DNA of 30,219 nt from Prevotellaceae bacterium (lineage in GTDB: Bacteria > Bacteroidota > Bacteroidia > Bacteroidales > Bacteroidaceae): positions 1-30,219 of the forward strand of contig JABZKU010000027.1 of the NCBI GenBank assembly GCA_015257125.1. The letters run 5' to 3'. The stretch's first letter is position 1. Each line of letters starts with the position of its first letter. The position numbers were made by a program, and so were the translations under genes. The notes under the pieces were generated by a model. The model did no database searches, was not told the DNA's origin, and was given only the letters and a program-made list of their open reading frames with translations. Below are positions 1 through 7,874 of the stretch, piece by piece.

Positions 1-146
1 AATGGACTTCAGCCTTATTTTATGTGGAGAGAAAAACTTTTACCGGACAGTAATACTTGTAAAACGGAAACTTGGGGAGGAAACTCGGCAAGTCTGAACT
101 TTTGCAGCTGCGCTTGCGGCTCATTGTTACCCCCAATCAGGTGAAG
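1..146. other. Window edge, no gene seen
   Basis: This stretch lies downstream (minus sense) of tRNA-Pro and runs to the window edge. I see no convincing open frame and no U-tailed hairpin that would end the tRNA transcript. A GC-rich patch around 109-122 could fold weakly but does not look like a terminator. A gene beyond the edge may use part of this DNA. Confidence 0.4.
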
Positions 147-219
147 TCGGGGCGACAGGATTCGAACCTGCGACCCCCTGGTCCCAAACCAGGTGCGCTA
201 CCAACTGCGCTACGCCCCG
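147..219 (-). tRNA. tRNA-Pro (anticodon TGG)
   Basis: Read on the minus strand this folds into a full cloverleaf. The acceptor stem CGGGGCG pairs with CGCCCCG (213-219 with 148-154). The D arm contains AGTTGGTAGC, the anticodon stem CCTGG/CCAGG carries the loop TTTGGGA, and the T arm contains GTTCGAATCC. The anticodon TGG decodes proline CCA, and CCG/CCN by wobble. The discriminator is A at 147. No CCA follows, so the CCA end must be added enzymatically. A promoter of its own lies at 242-273, so it need not depend on the permease gene just upstream. Confidence 0.97.
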
Positions 220-241
220 TGGAAATTGTTTTTTCCGTGTG

Positions 242-273
242 CAAAGGTAGAAAAAACTATCGGGGTGGCCAAA
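242..273 (-). promoter_or_regulatory. Bacteroidetes-type promoter of tRNA-Pro
   Basis: On the minus strand a -33 TTTG (270-273) is followed after exactly 20 bases by a -7 element TACCTTTG (242-249). This is a perfect match to the TTTG-N19/20-TAnnTTTG consensus of the primary sigma factor in Bacteroidetes. Transcription would start near 237-239, about 19 bases before the mature tRNA 5' end at 219. The -33 box lies four bases from the end of the permease stop codon (277-279). Confidence 0.82.
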
Positions 274-276
274 TTG

Positions 277-1524
277 TTATTCGAATCTTATGGCTTTGGC
301 CGGTTGAATGCGCGAAACAACGTAGCTGGGGCCAACGAGTGCGAGGATCGTGGCCAGCAAAGTGCCGATATTCACGAGCAGCACAATGGGCCAATTGATG
401 TGGATGGGCACCGTTTCAAAATAGTAAGTGGCAGGGTCGAGTCGAAGCAGTCCCCACTGGCGTTGTGCAAAGGCAATGCCGAGCGCAAGGACGTCGCCGA
501 TGAGTAAACCGCGGAGGGTGATGAAGACGGCGAAGTTGAGAAAAATGCGGCGCACGCTGCCGTTGGTGGCGCCGAGTGCCTTGAGTAGGCCGATGGTTTG
601 CGTGCGTTCGAGTACGAGGATGAGGAGTCCGCTCACCATGGTGAAACCGGAGATGCAAAGCATGATGATAAGAATGACCACCATGTTGAAGTCGAGCAGA
701 TTGAGCCAAGAAAAAACTTGAGCGTAGAGGTCGGTGATGGAGATGGCGTTGTGTTTTTGGCCGACCGAGACTTGATTTTGTTGTTGGCAGAGGTGGCGCA
801 CGATGGGCATCACACCGGTGGTGTCAGAGAAGTGGCGTAGGCGAATTTCCACGATTGAAGCTTCGTCGTTCTCCCAATGATTGAGCTTGCGCACGGTCGA
901 AAACGGCGTGATGGCATAGGTTTTGTCGAAAATCGCCATGTTCGAACTGTAGATGCCGCAGACTTTGAAACGGCGCATGCGGATGCTCTCTTCAAAGAAG
1001 TAGGCGAAGACGCGATCGCCGACCTTGAGATTCAAGTCGTTGGCTTGTTTTCTCGAAATCAAGAGTTCGTTGGAATCTTCGGCACCGAAATTCGGTAAAC
1101 GCCCCTCTACAAGTGACGAAGAGAAGAACGATGTGTCGGCATCTTTGGGCAGTCCTTTGAGGGTGATGGCTTGATAGTCTTCGGTGGTCTTGAGTATCCC
1201 CATTTTCTGCGCGGTGGGGGTCACACTCTTCACATCGGGCAGGCGACGCAAGGTGTTGAGCAGCGCAGGGGTGGCTGATACGGGATGAGCATCGGGGGCG
1301 GAGAAAGTGGCGAAGTCGAGAATCTCAATATGCCCTCCGAAGCCTTCGACTTTCTTGGTGATTTCTGATCGAAAACCGAGAATGATGCACACGGTGAGGA
1401 GCATAACGGCCAGCCCGACTGCCACTCCTGCAGTGGCAATCGAGACGGTGAGACGAGAAGCACGACTTTTGTCGCTGCTCATGCTCTTGAAAAAGCGGCG
1501 AGCGACGAAAAAGGAGAATTTCAT
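277..1524 (-). CDS. ABC transporter permease, FtsX/LolC/LolE type
   Basis: The product is a 415-residue inner-membrane protein with the MacB/FtsX-permease layout. A cytoplasmic N-terminus is followed by TM1 at about 24-50, a large extracytoplasmic domain at about 51-270, and three more TM segments at about 279-305, 325-350 and 380-405. The length and the 1+3 TM arrangement match LolC/LolE, which extract lipoproteins from the inner membrane using the LolD ATPase; Bacteroidetes homologues are usually annotated as lipoprotein-releasing permeases. No ATPase gene is adjacent, so LolD must be encoded elsewhere if that is the role. It follows the aminotransferase gene after 75 bp and is probably the last gene of that run. 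The ATG at 1524 gives a normal N-terminus. The fold assignment is firm; the substrate is inferred. Confidence 0.88.
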   Translation of the reverse strand: MKFSFFVARRFFKSMSSDKSRASRLTVSIATAGVAVGLAVMLLTVCIILGFRSEITKKVEGFGGHIEILDFATFSAPDAHPVSATPALLNTLRRLPDVKSVTPTAQKMGILKTTEDYQAITLKGLPKDADTSFFSSSLVEGRLPNFGAEDSNELLISRKQANDLNLKVGDRVFAYFFEESIRMRRFKVCGIYSSNMAIFDKTYAITPFSTVRKLNHWENDEASIVEIRLRHFSDTTGVMPIVRHLCQQQNQVSVGQKHNAISITDLYAQVFSWLNLLDFNMVVILIIMLCISGFTMVSGLLILVLERTQTIGLLKALGATNGSVRRIFLNFAVFITLRGLLIGDVLALGIAFAQRQWGLLRLDPATYYFETVPIHINWPIVLLVNIGTLLATILALVGPSYVVSRIQPAKAIRFE

Positions 1525-1599
1525 CCGAATAAAAACGTAAGAAATGGGAAGACGTGAACGAACCGATGCGAACGGCCTTGAGGGGGGCGGTGAGCCTTT

Positions 1600-2796
1600 T
1601 TAGATATGTCCGGGATAGGCTTCTAAGGCGCGGCCCAAAATGAAGAGTGCGCGTTCGAGATCGTGCTTGTTGAGCACGTAGGCAATGCGCACTTCGTTGT
1701 GACCAGCGCCGGGAGTGGTGTAGAAACCTGCGCCGGGAGCCATCATGATGGTTTCGTTCTCGTAAGAAAATTCTTCTAAGCACCAAGCGCAGAAGCGTTC
1801 TGCGTCATCAATGGGCAGGCGCGCCATGGTGTAGAAAGCGCCCATGGGGATAGGACTATAGACACCGGGGATCTTATTGAGTCCGTCGATGAGGCAATTG
1901 CGGCGCTCTACGTATTCGTCGTACATTTCGCGGAGATAGTCTTCGGAAGTGTCGATGGAGGCTTCGGCAACGAGTTGGCCGAGCAGGGGAGGAGAGAGGC
2001 GCGCTTGGCAAAACTTCATCACGGCATTGCGCACTTCTTCGTTCTTCGTGATCAAAGCACCGATGCGGATACCGCATTCGGAGTAGCGTTTCGACACAGA
2101 GTCGATGAGAATCACATTCTGCTCAATGCCTTCGAGATGACAAGCGGAAATATAAGGAGAGCCGGTGTAGATAAATTCGCGATAGACCTCGTCAGAGAAC
2201 AAATAGAGGTCGTGTTTCTTCACCAAGTCGCGAATTTGGTTCATCTCTCTGCGCGTATAGAGATAGCCTGTGGGGTTGTTGGGGTTACAAATCAGGATCG
2301 CACGGGTACGTTCGTTGATGAGTTCTTCAAACTTTTCGACCTTCGGCAGCGAAAAGCCTTCTTCGATGGTGGTGGACACGGTGCGAATGCGCGCGCCGGC
2401 CGAGATGGCGAAGGCCATATAGTTGGCGTAAGCCGGCTCGGGTACGATAATTTCGTCGCCGGGATTGAGGCACGACATGAAAGCAAAGAGCACCGCTTCG
2501 GAACCGCCCGTTGTGATGATGATGTCGTCGGGTGTGAGGCTGATATTGTAACGATGATAGTAATCAACCAGCTTGCGCCGATAGGAAAGAAAACCTTGTG
2601 AGGGAGAATATTCAAGGATGTCGCGACCGATGTGGCGCAAAATATCCAAACCTTCCTCGGGCGTCTTCAAATCTGGCTGACCGATGTTCAGATGGTAAAT
2701 CTTTATGCCGCGATTCTCCGCGGCTGTAGCCAGCGGAGCGAGCTTACGGATAGGAGATTGCGGCATTTGAACCGCACGTTCAGATATGTGAGGCAT
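1600..2796 (-). CDS. Class I pyridoxal-phosphate aminotransferase
   Basis: This 398-residue protein has the hallmarks of fold-type I, AspC-like aminotransferases: NPNNPTG at 171-177, SDEVY at 201-205, the PLP-binding lysine in SVSKRYSE (K236), and CGIRIG at 241-246 with the conserved arginine. These enzymes move an amino group between an amino acid and a 2-oxo acid in the cytoplasm. The amino acid used cannot be read from the sequence; aspartate, aromatic or branched-chain are all possible. The gene starts 46 bp after the pseudouridine synthase stop and precedes the permease gene, all on the same strand. I see no promoter in the 46-bp gap, so it is probably co-transcribed from the promoter at 3791-3822. 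Confidence 0.93.
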   Translation of the reverse strand: MPHISERAVQMPQSPIRKLAPLATAAENRGIKIYHLNIGQPDLKTPEEGLDILRHIGRDILEYSPSQGFLSYRRKLVDYYHRYNISLTPDDIIITTGGSEAVLFAFMSCLNPGDEIIVPEPAYANYMAFAISAGARIRTVSTTIEEGFSLPKVEKFEELINERTRAILICNPNNPTGYLYTRREMNQIRDLVKKHDLYLFSDEVYREFIYTGSPYISACHLEGIEQNVILIDSVSKRYSECGIRIGALITKNEEVRNAVMKFCQARLSPPLLGQLVAEASIDTSEDYLREMYDEYVERRNCLIDGLNKIPGVYSPIPMGAFYTMARLPIDDAERFCAWCLEEFSYENETIMMAPGAGFYTTPGAGHNEVRIAYVLNKHDLERALFILGRALEAYPGHI

Positions 2797-2842
2797 GATC
2801 TTGATACTGAAAGAAATAAGTGGGGAAGGTTTGAGTCAAAAA

Positions 2843-3766
2843 TCAGGACTCTTTTTCGGTGGCTTCGGGCTTCTTCTTGCTTTCGGCAAACACTTTTGAG
2901 AAAGCCTTGGGAACCGGCGTTTCGAAGTGCAGCGGTTCGCGCGTGATGGGGTGATAGAAGTCGAGGCGGAAGGCGTGTAGACACAGACGGCCGATGGGAT
3001 CGTCGCCGTTTCCGTATTTGATGTCGCCACAAACGGGGCAACCGAGATCTTGAAGGTGGACGCGGATTTGATTTTTGCGGCCGGTGTCGAGTTTCAGCTC
3101 GACGAGTGAGTAATTGGGGCTGCGACGCAATGTCCGATAATGCGTGCGCGCAAACTTTCCGCCGTTGTCTGTCGGCGAAGAATAGGTGATATAGGCTTTG
3201 TTGTCTTTGAGCCAGCTTTCGACTATGCCCTCCTTTTGGCGCATTTCGCCCGACACTAAAGCCACGTAGCGGCGATCGGTGACGATGCGGCTCCAGTTGT
3301 GTTCGAGAATTTGCTCGGCTTCGATGGTTTTGGCGTAGACCAAAAGTCCGGAGGTGTCGCGGTCGAGACGATGCACCACGTGTGCGGTGCATTTCTGGCG
3401 AGTTTTCCGGAAATAGTCGTCGAGTATGGTCTTTACGCAGAATTGTCCTTGCGTGGCGGCCATGGAAAGAATACCGATATTCTTTTCAATGACAATGATT
3501 TGCGCATCCTCATATACAATCTTGATAAATTTGCTTTGGAACTGCGTACGTGGTTTGTGTTTCGAAATCTCTACGACCATACCGGGGCGGAGTTCGAAAT
3601 CGTGTTGCGACACATTTTTGTGATCGACGCGTACGCCGCCACCGGAGAGGATTGCTTTTGCCTTAGAGCGGCTGATGCCGTCGAGACATAGCATAACAAA
3701 GGGAAGAAGCGTATCAGCTTGTTTCACTTTGAAGACTGTAAATTGTGGCTTGCGAGGATTGTACAT
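2843..3766 (-). CDS. RluA-family 23S rRNA/tRNA pseudouridine synthase with S4 domain
   Basis: The 307-residue product has an N-terminal S4 RNA-binding domain (about 17-70, including ISRSKAKAILSGGGVRVD) followed by a pseudouridine synthase domain. The RluA signature HRLDRDTSG is at 132-140, with D135 as the expected catalytic aspartate. S4 plus this domain is the RluD/RluC layout, which converts uridines of 23S rRNA to pseudouridine. I chose the ATG at 3766. A longer in-frame start exists at TTG 3793, but it would sit inside the -7 promoter element at 3791-3798, so it cannot lie on the transcript from that promoter. The gene leads the run with the aminotransferase and permease and is divergent from the secreted-protein gene at 3951. 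The target uridine is unknown. Confidence 0.92.
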   Translation of the reverse strand: MYNPRKPQFTVFKVKQADTLLPFVMLCLDGISRSKAKAILSGGGVRVDHKNVSQHDFELRPGMVVEISKHKPRTQFQSKFIKIVYEDAQIIVIEKNIGILSMAATQGQFCVKTILDDYFRKTRQKCTAHVVHRLDRDTSGLLVYAKTIEAEQILEHNWSRIVTDRRYVALVSGEMRQKEGIVESWLKDNKAYITYSSPTDNGGKFARTHYRTLRRSPNYSLVELKLDTGRKNQIRVHLQDLGCPVCGDIKYGNGDDPIGRLCLHAFRLDFYHPITREPLHFETPVPKAFSKVFAESKKKPEATEKES

Positions 3767-3790
3767 AGGGAAAGGAGGTAGTTTAGGCTG

Positions 3791-3822
3791 CAAATGTACG
3801 GCAAGAAGTTGGATACGGCAAA
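3791..3822 (-). promoter_or_regulatory. Promoter of the RluA-type gene
   Basis: On the minus strand there is TTTG at 3819-3822, a 20-base spacer, then TACATTTG at 3791-3798, an exact fit to the Bacteroidetes -33/-7 consensus. The predicted start near 3786 leaves a leader of about 20 nt before the ATG at 3766. This settles the start codon of the pseudouridine synthase. Confidence 0.82.
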
Positions 3823-3914
3823 CAAAAGTCGCAGCAATCCATTCGTATTGTTAAAAATGAAACGAAATGCTCTAAGTTTCGGGGAAGCGCTGAACCATAT
3901 ATCGGATAAATCTC

Positions 3915-3922
3915 TATCTTCG
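3915..3922 (+). promoter_or_regulatory. Candidate -7 element for the secreted Trp/Tyr/Gly-rich protein
   Basis: TATCTTCG differs by one base from TAnnTTTG and lies 28 bases before the ATG at 3951, a usual distance. No good TTTG is seen about 20 bases upstream, so the promoter is weaker than others in this window or depends on an activator. It shares a 148-bp divergent intergenic interval with the promoter at 3791-3822. Confidence 0.5.
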
Positions 3923-3950
3923 CAGCAAAGTCACATAAAAAAGACACAAT

Positions 3951-5063
3951 ATGAAACAGATAGCTCTTACCATTATAGCTCTCCTTGCAGCGAGTGCTGC
4001 TTGGGCTCAGGACGACGTTTATTTTGTGCCGACGAAAAAGGCGCTGGAAGCCGAACGCCAAGAGATGTATGGTCATAGTTCGTATGATCAAATCGCAATT
4101 CCTACAGATAAAGCCTTTGAACACAGTAATTGGGCGGATGGTCGCTCTGCCGGTGGACGGAATGTGGATGAATACAATCGCCGTGGCACTGCTCGTTCGA
4201 AGTATGACAGCTTGAACACGCGCGCTTATCGCGATTACAACGAAGATGATTACACGGCGACGGCACGAATCGTGCGTTTCCGCTCACCGCGTGGCTGCAT
4301 CCTCGCTTCGCCCTACTATTATGATTATTATGATCTGGGATTCTACGATCCTTGGTTTGACGATTGGGCTTGGGGCGGCCATTTCGGCGCTTATCCCTAT
4401 TTCTCCTTCGGATGGAATAGCGGATGGTGGGGAACTTCTTGGAGCTTAGGCGGATGGTATTCGCCTTGGTACTACAATAGCTGGTACGGGCCCACTTATT
4501 CCTATTGGAACTCTCCTTATTATTATGGAGGATGGGGCTGGAGCAGTTGGTACTCGCCATTTTACTATGACTATGGGGCACGTTATACCTATACTCGCCC
4601 TCGCGGAACGTGGTATAGCGGAACTTATGGTTCAAGTGGCACCGGTGGTCGTGGAGACTTCTATGCCGGTGGCTCTCGCACGGGAGGTTTCTCCGGAAAC
4701 ACGTATTCAGGCACCCGAAGCGCTTACTCGCCTTCTTACAGTCGTGGAGATTCGCGCAGCAGCTACAGCGGATCGTATAGCAACAGCCAAGGATATCGCA
4801 GTGGTAGCCGAGACAGCGGTCGCTCATCCTACACTCCGGCCAATACTCGTAGCTACGACAGCGGAAACTACAGCTCGCCTTCGCGCAGTAGCTATGAATC
4901 CTCGTCGCGCAGCAGTGGAAGTTATTCCAGTCCTTCGCGTAGCGGTGGATTCTACAGCGGCGGTAGCCGAACCGGTGGAGGATTCTCCGGTGGTGGCTAC
5001 AGTGGCGGAGGAAATACCGGTGGCAGCGGTAGCGGCGGTGGATATTCAAGTGGTCGCCGTTGA
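3951..5063 (+). CDS. Secreted low-complexity Trp/Tyr- then Gly/Ser/Tyr-rich protein, function unknown
   Basis: The product has 370 residues. Residues 1-19 form a clear signal peptide (MKQIALTIIALLAASAAWA, cleavage before QDD). Residues 20-100 are an ordinary hydrophilic region with many charged residues. About 105-205 is extraordinarily rich in Trp, Tyr, Phe, Gly and Pro, with recurring YY, SPWYY and GGW patterns. About 205-370 is a Gly/Ser/Tyr/Arg-rich repetitive tail with units such as GGSRTGGF, SSPSRSS and SGGGYSGGG. There is no C-terminal sorting domain, lipobox or enzyme motif. The gene is plus-strand, divergent from the RluA-type gene and 114 bp before the outer-membrane barrel gene. 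A structural or surface-associated role is possible, but I do not recognise the family. The signal peptide and start are clear; the function is not. Confidence 0.85.
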   Translation: MKQIALTIIALLAASAAWAQDDVYFVPTKKALEAERQEMYGHSSYDQIAIPTDKAFEHSNWADGRSAGGRNVDEYNRRGTARSKYDSLNTRAYRDYNEDDYTATARIVRFRSPRGCILASPYYYDYYDLGFYDPWFDDWAWGGHFGAYPYFSFGWNSGWWGTSWSLGGWYSPWYYNSWYGPTYSYWNSPYYYGGWGWSSWYSPFYYDYGARYTYTRPRGTWYSGTYGSSGTGGRGDFYAGGSRTGGFSGNTYSGTRSAYSPSYSRGDSRSSYSGSYSNSQGYRSGSRDSGRSSYTPANTRSYDSGNYSSPSRSSYESSSRSSGSYSSPSRSGGFYSGGSRTGGGFSGGGYSGGGNTGGSGSGGGYSSGRR

Positions 5064-5177
5064 TCAATGTTGAACTCCGAGTGGACTTCTTTTTATCCCG
5101 TTCCGTGTGAGCGGTGTGCCTAAATGCCATAATTGAATGGCTTTAAGTGAAGTTTCTCTCGAAATCAAACACAGGAT

Positions 5178-6827
5178 ATGAAAAAGAAATATATGGTTGC
5201 AGCAACACTTGCGCTATTCGCAGCAAGTGCTTCTGCACAAGATATTTATAAAGTGGGGTTGCTCACGTCAACTGACCTAAATGGCGATGCGCGCTACGTG
5301 GGTATGGGTGGTGCGATGAGCGCTTTGGGCGCCAACATCTCAGCCATGAGCACCAACCCCGCCTCTACGGCTCAATATCGTCGCAATGACTTTGCGATAA
5401 CGGGTGGTGTCTTGCGCAGCGCAGGCAATCCCGATGACTTTAGTTTCTTCAGTCAAAACAAAACGCGCGCCAGTATCGATCAAGCCGGCTTTGTTTATTC
5501 TTTACCGTTGCAAAGTGGTAGTATGCGCTTCGTGAGCCTTGGCTTCAACTACCGCAAGGCCAAGAACTATGTTGAGTTGACCACGCTCGACAATGTCCAC
5601 GTTCCCGGGCTGATGTCGCAGACTTTGCAACTCACGCAGTTGGCACGAACCATCAAAGGCGACAAGCCTTTGGATCTTTCTGACAGCAGAGATCGCGCTA
5701 ATACCATTCCGTTGGTCAACGGCGCGGCTGATGCTTGTTTGATTGACAAAAGATTTTCTGCCGACTCCAAAGAATTGATCGGTTACGCCCCTGCTTATGC
5801 GGAAGCATACAACTACGGAAAGATACAATGGGGCAGTAATCAGGCCTATGACTTCAATATGGCCTTCAACTTCAGCGAACAATTCTATTTCGGTGTGAAT
5901 CTCGGGCTGTACAATGTGGACTATCACACGCGAATGCAGTACGAAGAAGATTCGCGCAAGAGCGGAGGCGAGAAACTTTGGGAAAGAAGAAATCCCAACG
6001 TGCAGCGTACCTACCAACTCAATGTCATGGAAGACGTTGTCGGTACAGGCGTTGACGCTAAATTCGGATTTATCGTGCGCCCGATGATCGACAATCCGCT
6101 GCGATTGGGCTTGAGCATCACCACACCTACGTTCTATTCGCTGGAAAGTACCGCAACGGATGTGATTCGTTCGCCTTATGGTTTGGTGGATTCCAAAGGT
6201 AATGATGTGGATGATTATGGTAATGCCAATCTGACGACCAACAACAATTATAATATCGTCAGCCCTTGGAAGGCCAACTTCAGCGTGGGAACCACGATTG
6301 CCAACCGCATTGCTGTCGGCGCAGAGTATGAAATTACCGACCACACCAGCGGACAAGTGCGAAATACCGATGTGGCAGAAGGTTATTACGACTGGAGCAC
6401 GGGAAAGCACGACAAGGATCTACAGCACGACATCAACAAATACACGAACGACACGCATACCTTGCGCCTCGGTCTCGAATATTTGGTGAACCGCAACCTC
6501 GCTTTGCGCGCCGGTTACAACTATGTGAGTGCTCCCTACAAGAAAGACGCTTATCTCAACCTCTTCACGGATAGCCCCACCTATCGTTTTGCGATGGCAA
6601 CGGACTACATTAACTATGGAGCGACGCAACGCTTTACTTTAGGCATTGGCGTGCGTGGTAGTAGTTTCTATGCCGATGCCGCGTATCAGTACCAAACGCA
6701 GGGCGCAGATGTGTATGCTTATCACTTTAATTCAGATAATAAGCTCTCGCCCGTCAATATGTTGACCGGGCAGCACATCAATCAAACGCGAAACAGCTTC
6801 CAAGTCACGCTCGGCTATCGTTTCTGA
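5178..6827 (+). CDS. OmpP1/FadL/TodX-like outer-membrane beta-barrel protein
   Basis: The 549-residue product begins with a signal peptide (about 1-20, ending ASASAQ). The mature N-terminus follows the OmpP1/FadL pattern of Bacteroidetes: ARYVGMGGAMSALGANISAMSTNPAS is recognisable in pieces at about 36-62. The rest alternates polar and aromatic residues typical of beta strands and ends LGYRF, with the C-terminal Phe used for BAM recognition. FadL-family barrels carry hydrophobic compounds across the outer membrane; the substrate here is unknown. The gene follows the low-complexity secreted protein on the same strand with no clear promoter in the 114-bp gap, so the two may share a transcript, and it is closed by the terminator at 6854-6889. 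Confidence 0.88.
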   Translation: MKKKYMVAATLALFAASASAQDIYKVGLLTSTDLNGDARYVGMGGAMSALGANISAMSTNPASTAQYRRNDFAITGGVLRSAGNPDDFSFFSQNKTRASIDQAGFVYSLPLQSGSMRFVSLGFNYRKAKNYVELTTLDNVHVPGLMSQTLQLTQLARTIKGDKPLDLSDSRDRANTIPLVNGAADACLIDKRFSADSKELIGYAPAYAEAYNYGKIQWGSNQAYDFNMAFNFSEQFYFGVNLGLYNVDYHTRMQYEEDSRKSGGEKLWERRNPNVQRTYQLNVMEDVVGTGVDAKFGFIVRPMIDNPLRLGLSITTPTFYSLESTATDVIRSPYGLVDSKGNDVDDYGNANLTTNNNYNIVSPWKANFSVGTTIANRIAVGAEYEITDHTSGQVRNTDVAEGYYDWSTGKHDKDLQHDINKYTNDTHTLRLGLEYLVNRNLALRAGYNYVSAPYKKDAYLNLFTDSPTYRFAMATDYINYGATQRFTLGIGVRGSSFYADAAYQYQTQGADVYAYHFNSDNKLSPVNMLTGQHINQTRNSFQVTLGYRF

Positions 6828-6853
6828 GCCGTCGTTTAGGACATTAGATTTGT

Positions 6854-6889
6854 AAACTCCCCCTTTCTGCAAAGAGAGGGGGAGTTTTT
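6854..6889 (+). terminator. Rho-independent terminator after the OmpP1-like gene
   Basis: A perfect 11-bp stem AAACTCCCCCT (6854-6864) / AGGGGGAGTTT (6877-6887) with a 12-base loop is followed by further Ts. It lies 27 bp after the stop codon at 6827. The A-rich left arm means it could also act on minus-strand transcripts. Confidence 0.9.
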
Positions 6890-7295
6890 CGTGTGCGCCG
6901 GCATCAATTTAGAATTGTAGCTCCAAGCGTTGAGGGAACGTGGGGAGAGGAGGTTCTGCTAAGCGTTGATTTTAAGCGGGGTTGAGAATGAATAGCGGAA
7001 AGTAGTTCCACTTGCGAATGAAATTGCGAGAGCGGGGTAAAAAAGAGGGAAGAATGGAATGTAAGTGCAGTGTGTGCGAACCGACACAACGAAAGCACGA
7101 CGACTCCGCACCAAAAAGTGGGAAATCGTCGTGCTTTGTATTTGTAAAGTGAAATGCGTCACGGCGTACGGTAGAGCTGTTTCGTCCGATGATTGTCGTT
7201 TAGTTTTCAAAATCCTTCTGTCGAAATCCGAGAGTCGTGAATTTGCAAGCCGTGGTACTCACAGCCGAGCCAGGACGCATTTACTTTGGAGCGTT
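6890..7295. other. Intergenic region between convergent genes
   Basis: About 400 bp lie between the barrel gene terminator and the end of gmk. I find no frame here with a recognisable domain or signal; the short frames on either strand look random. The only clear structure is the inverted repeat at 7092-7137. Confidence 0.55.
7092..7137. terminator. 12-bp inverted repeat, possible bidirectional terminator downstream of gmk
   Basis: AAAGCACGACGA (7092-7103) and TCGTCGTGCTTT (7126-7137) are perfect reverse complements separated by 22 bases. The left arm starts with A and the right ends with T, as in bidirectional terminators between convergent genes, but the T run is only three bases long on either strand. 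It lies about 160 bp beyond the gmk stop. A structured RNA or a protein-binding palindrome is the alternative. Confidence 0.45.
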
Positions 7296-7859
7296 TCAGG
7301 CCTTGATGAAGTTACTGACAGCCTGAAAAATGTCCTCTTGCGCCTTTGTCAAGTCATCGTTCACGATGAGGGCGTCAAATTGAGGAGCAAAACTCATTTC
7401 ATATTCCGCCTTATCCAAACGCATCCGGATGGCTTCGGCCGTTTCGGTACCTCTCTTTTCCAAACGCTCACGGAGTGCCGCAATCGAAGGGGGCTGAATG
7501 AAGACCGTCAGACACCGATCGGCATAATGACGTTTGAAATTGAGCGCCCCTTTCACATCGATGTCGCTAATCACGTTTTGTCCGGCAGCGAGTTGGCGCT
7601 CAACGGGAGCGAGTAGCGTACCGTAGAAGCGATCAGTGTAGACTTCTTCGTATTCCAAGAATTCGCCGGCGGCGATGCGGCTACGGAATTCTTCAGGAGT
7701 GAGGAAAAAGTATTCCACTCCGTCACGTTCCGTGCCGCGAGGGGCACGACTGGTCGCGCTGACCGAGAAATGCAGGTTGAGGCCTCGGTCTATGAGGTAT
7801 TCGATGAGTGTATTTTTGCCGGATCCTGAAGGGCCGGAGAAAGTAATCACTTTGGTCAT
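7296..7859 (-). CDS. gmk: Guanylate kinase
   Basis: The 187-residue product catalyses ATP + GMP to ADP + GDP, the essential step between GMP and GTP/dGTP synthesis. The Gmk signature SATSRAPRGTERDGVEYFF is present at about 34-52, followed by FLEYEEVYTDRFYGT, which contributes to the GMP-binding region, and the lid and C-terminal helices. The length is normal for the family (about 185-210). The P-loop reads GPSGSGKNT (9-17), so the usual Ser/Thr after the lysine is Asn16, with Thr17 following; the DNA there is unambiguous (AAA AAT ACA). The gene follows the YicC-family gene after 15 bp, an arrangement seen widely in bacteria, and is the last gene of the aspS-yicC-gmk run. Confidence 0.96.
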   Translation of the reverse strand: MTKVITFSGPSGSGKNTLIEYLIDRGLNLHFSVSATSRAPRGTERDGVEYFFLTPEEFRSRIAAGEFLEYEEVYTDRFYGTLLAPVERQLAAGQNVISDIDVKGALNFKRHYADRCLTVFIQPPSIAALRERLEKRGTETAEAIRMRLDKAEYEMSFAPQFDALIVNDDLTKAQEDIFQAVSNFIKA

Positions 7860-7874
7860 GGAGCGGTTGAGAGG

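Noticed and set aside
3767..3793. Longer start (TTG 3793) for the RluA-type protein
   Set aside because: The codon lies inside the -7 element of the promoter at 3791-3822, so it would not be on that mRNA.
4102..5130. A 342-residue open frame antisense to the Trp/Tyr/Gly-rich secreted protein
   Set aside because: It is a by-product of the repetitive low-complexity codons on the other strand; its composition (Arg/His/Cys/Ser-rich) is not protein-like and the plus frame has a signal peptide and promoter.
5502..6410. Long frame antisense to the OmpP1/FadL-like barrel
   Set aside because: The plus strand carries a complete barrel protein with signal peptide, C-terminal Phe and terminator; the antisense frame is a shadow.
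6959..7210. Minus-strand frame of about 83 residues downstream of gmk
   Set aside because: It crosses the 12-bp palindrome and has a random-looking composition.
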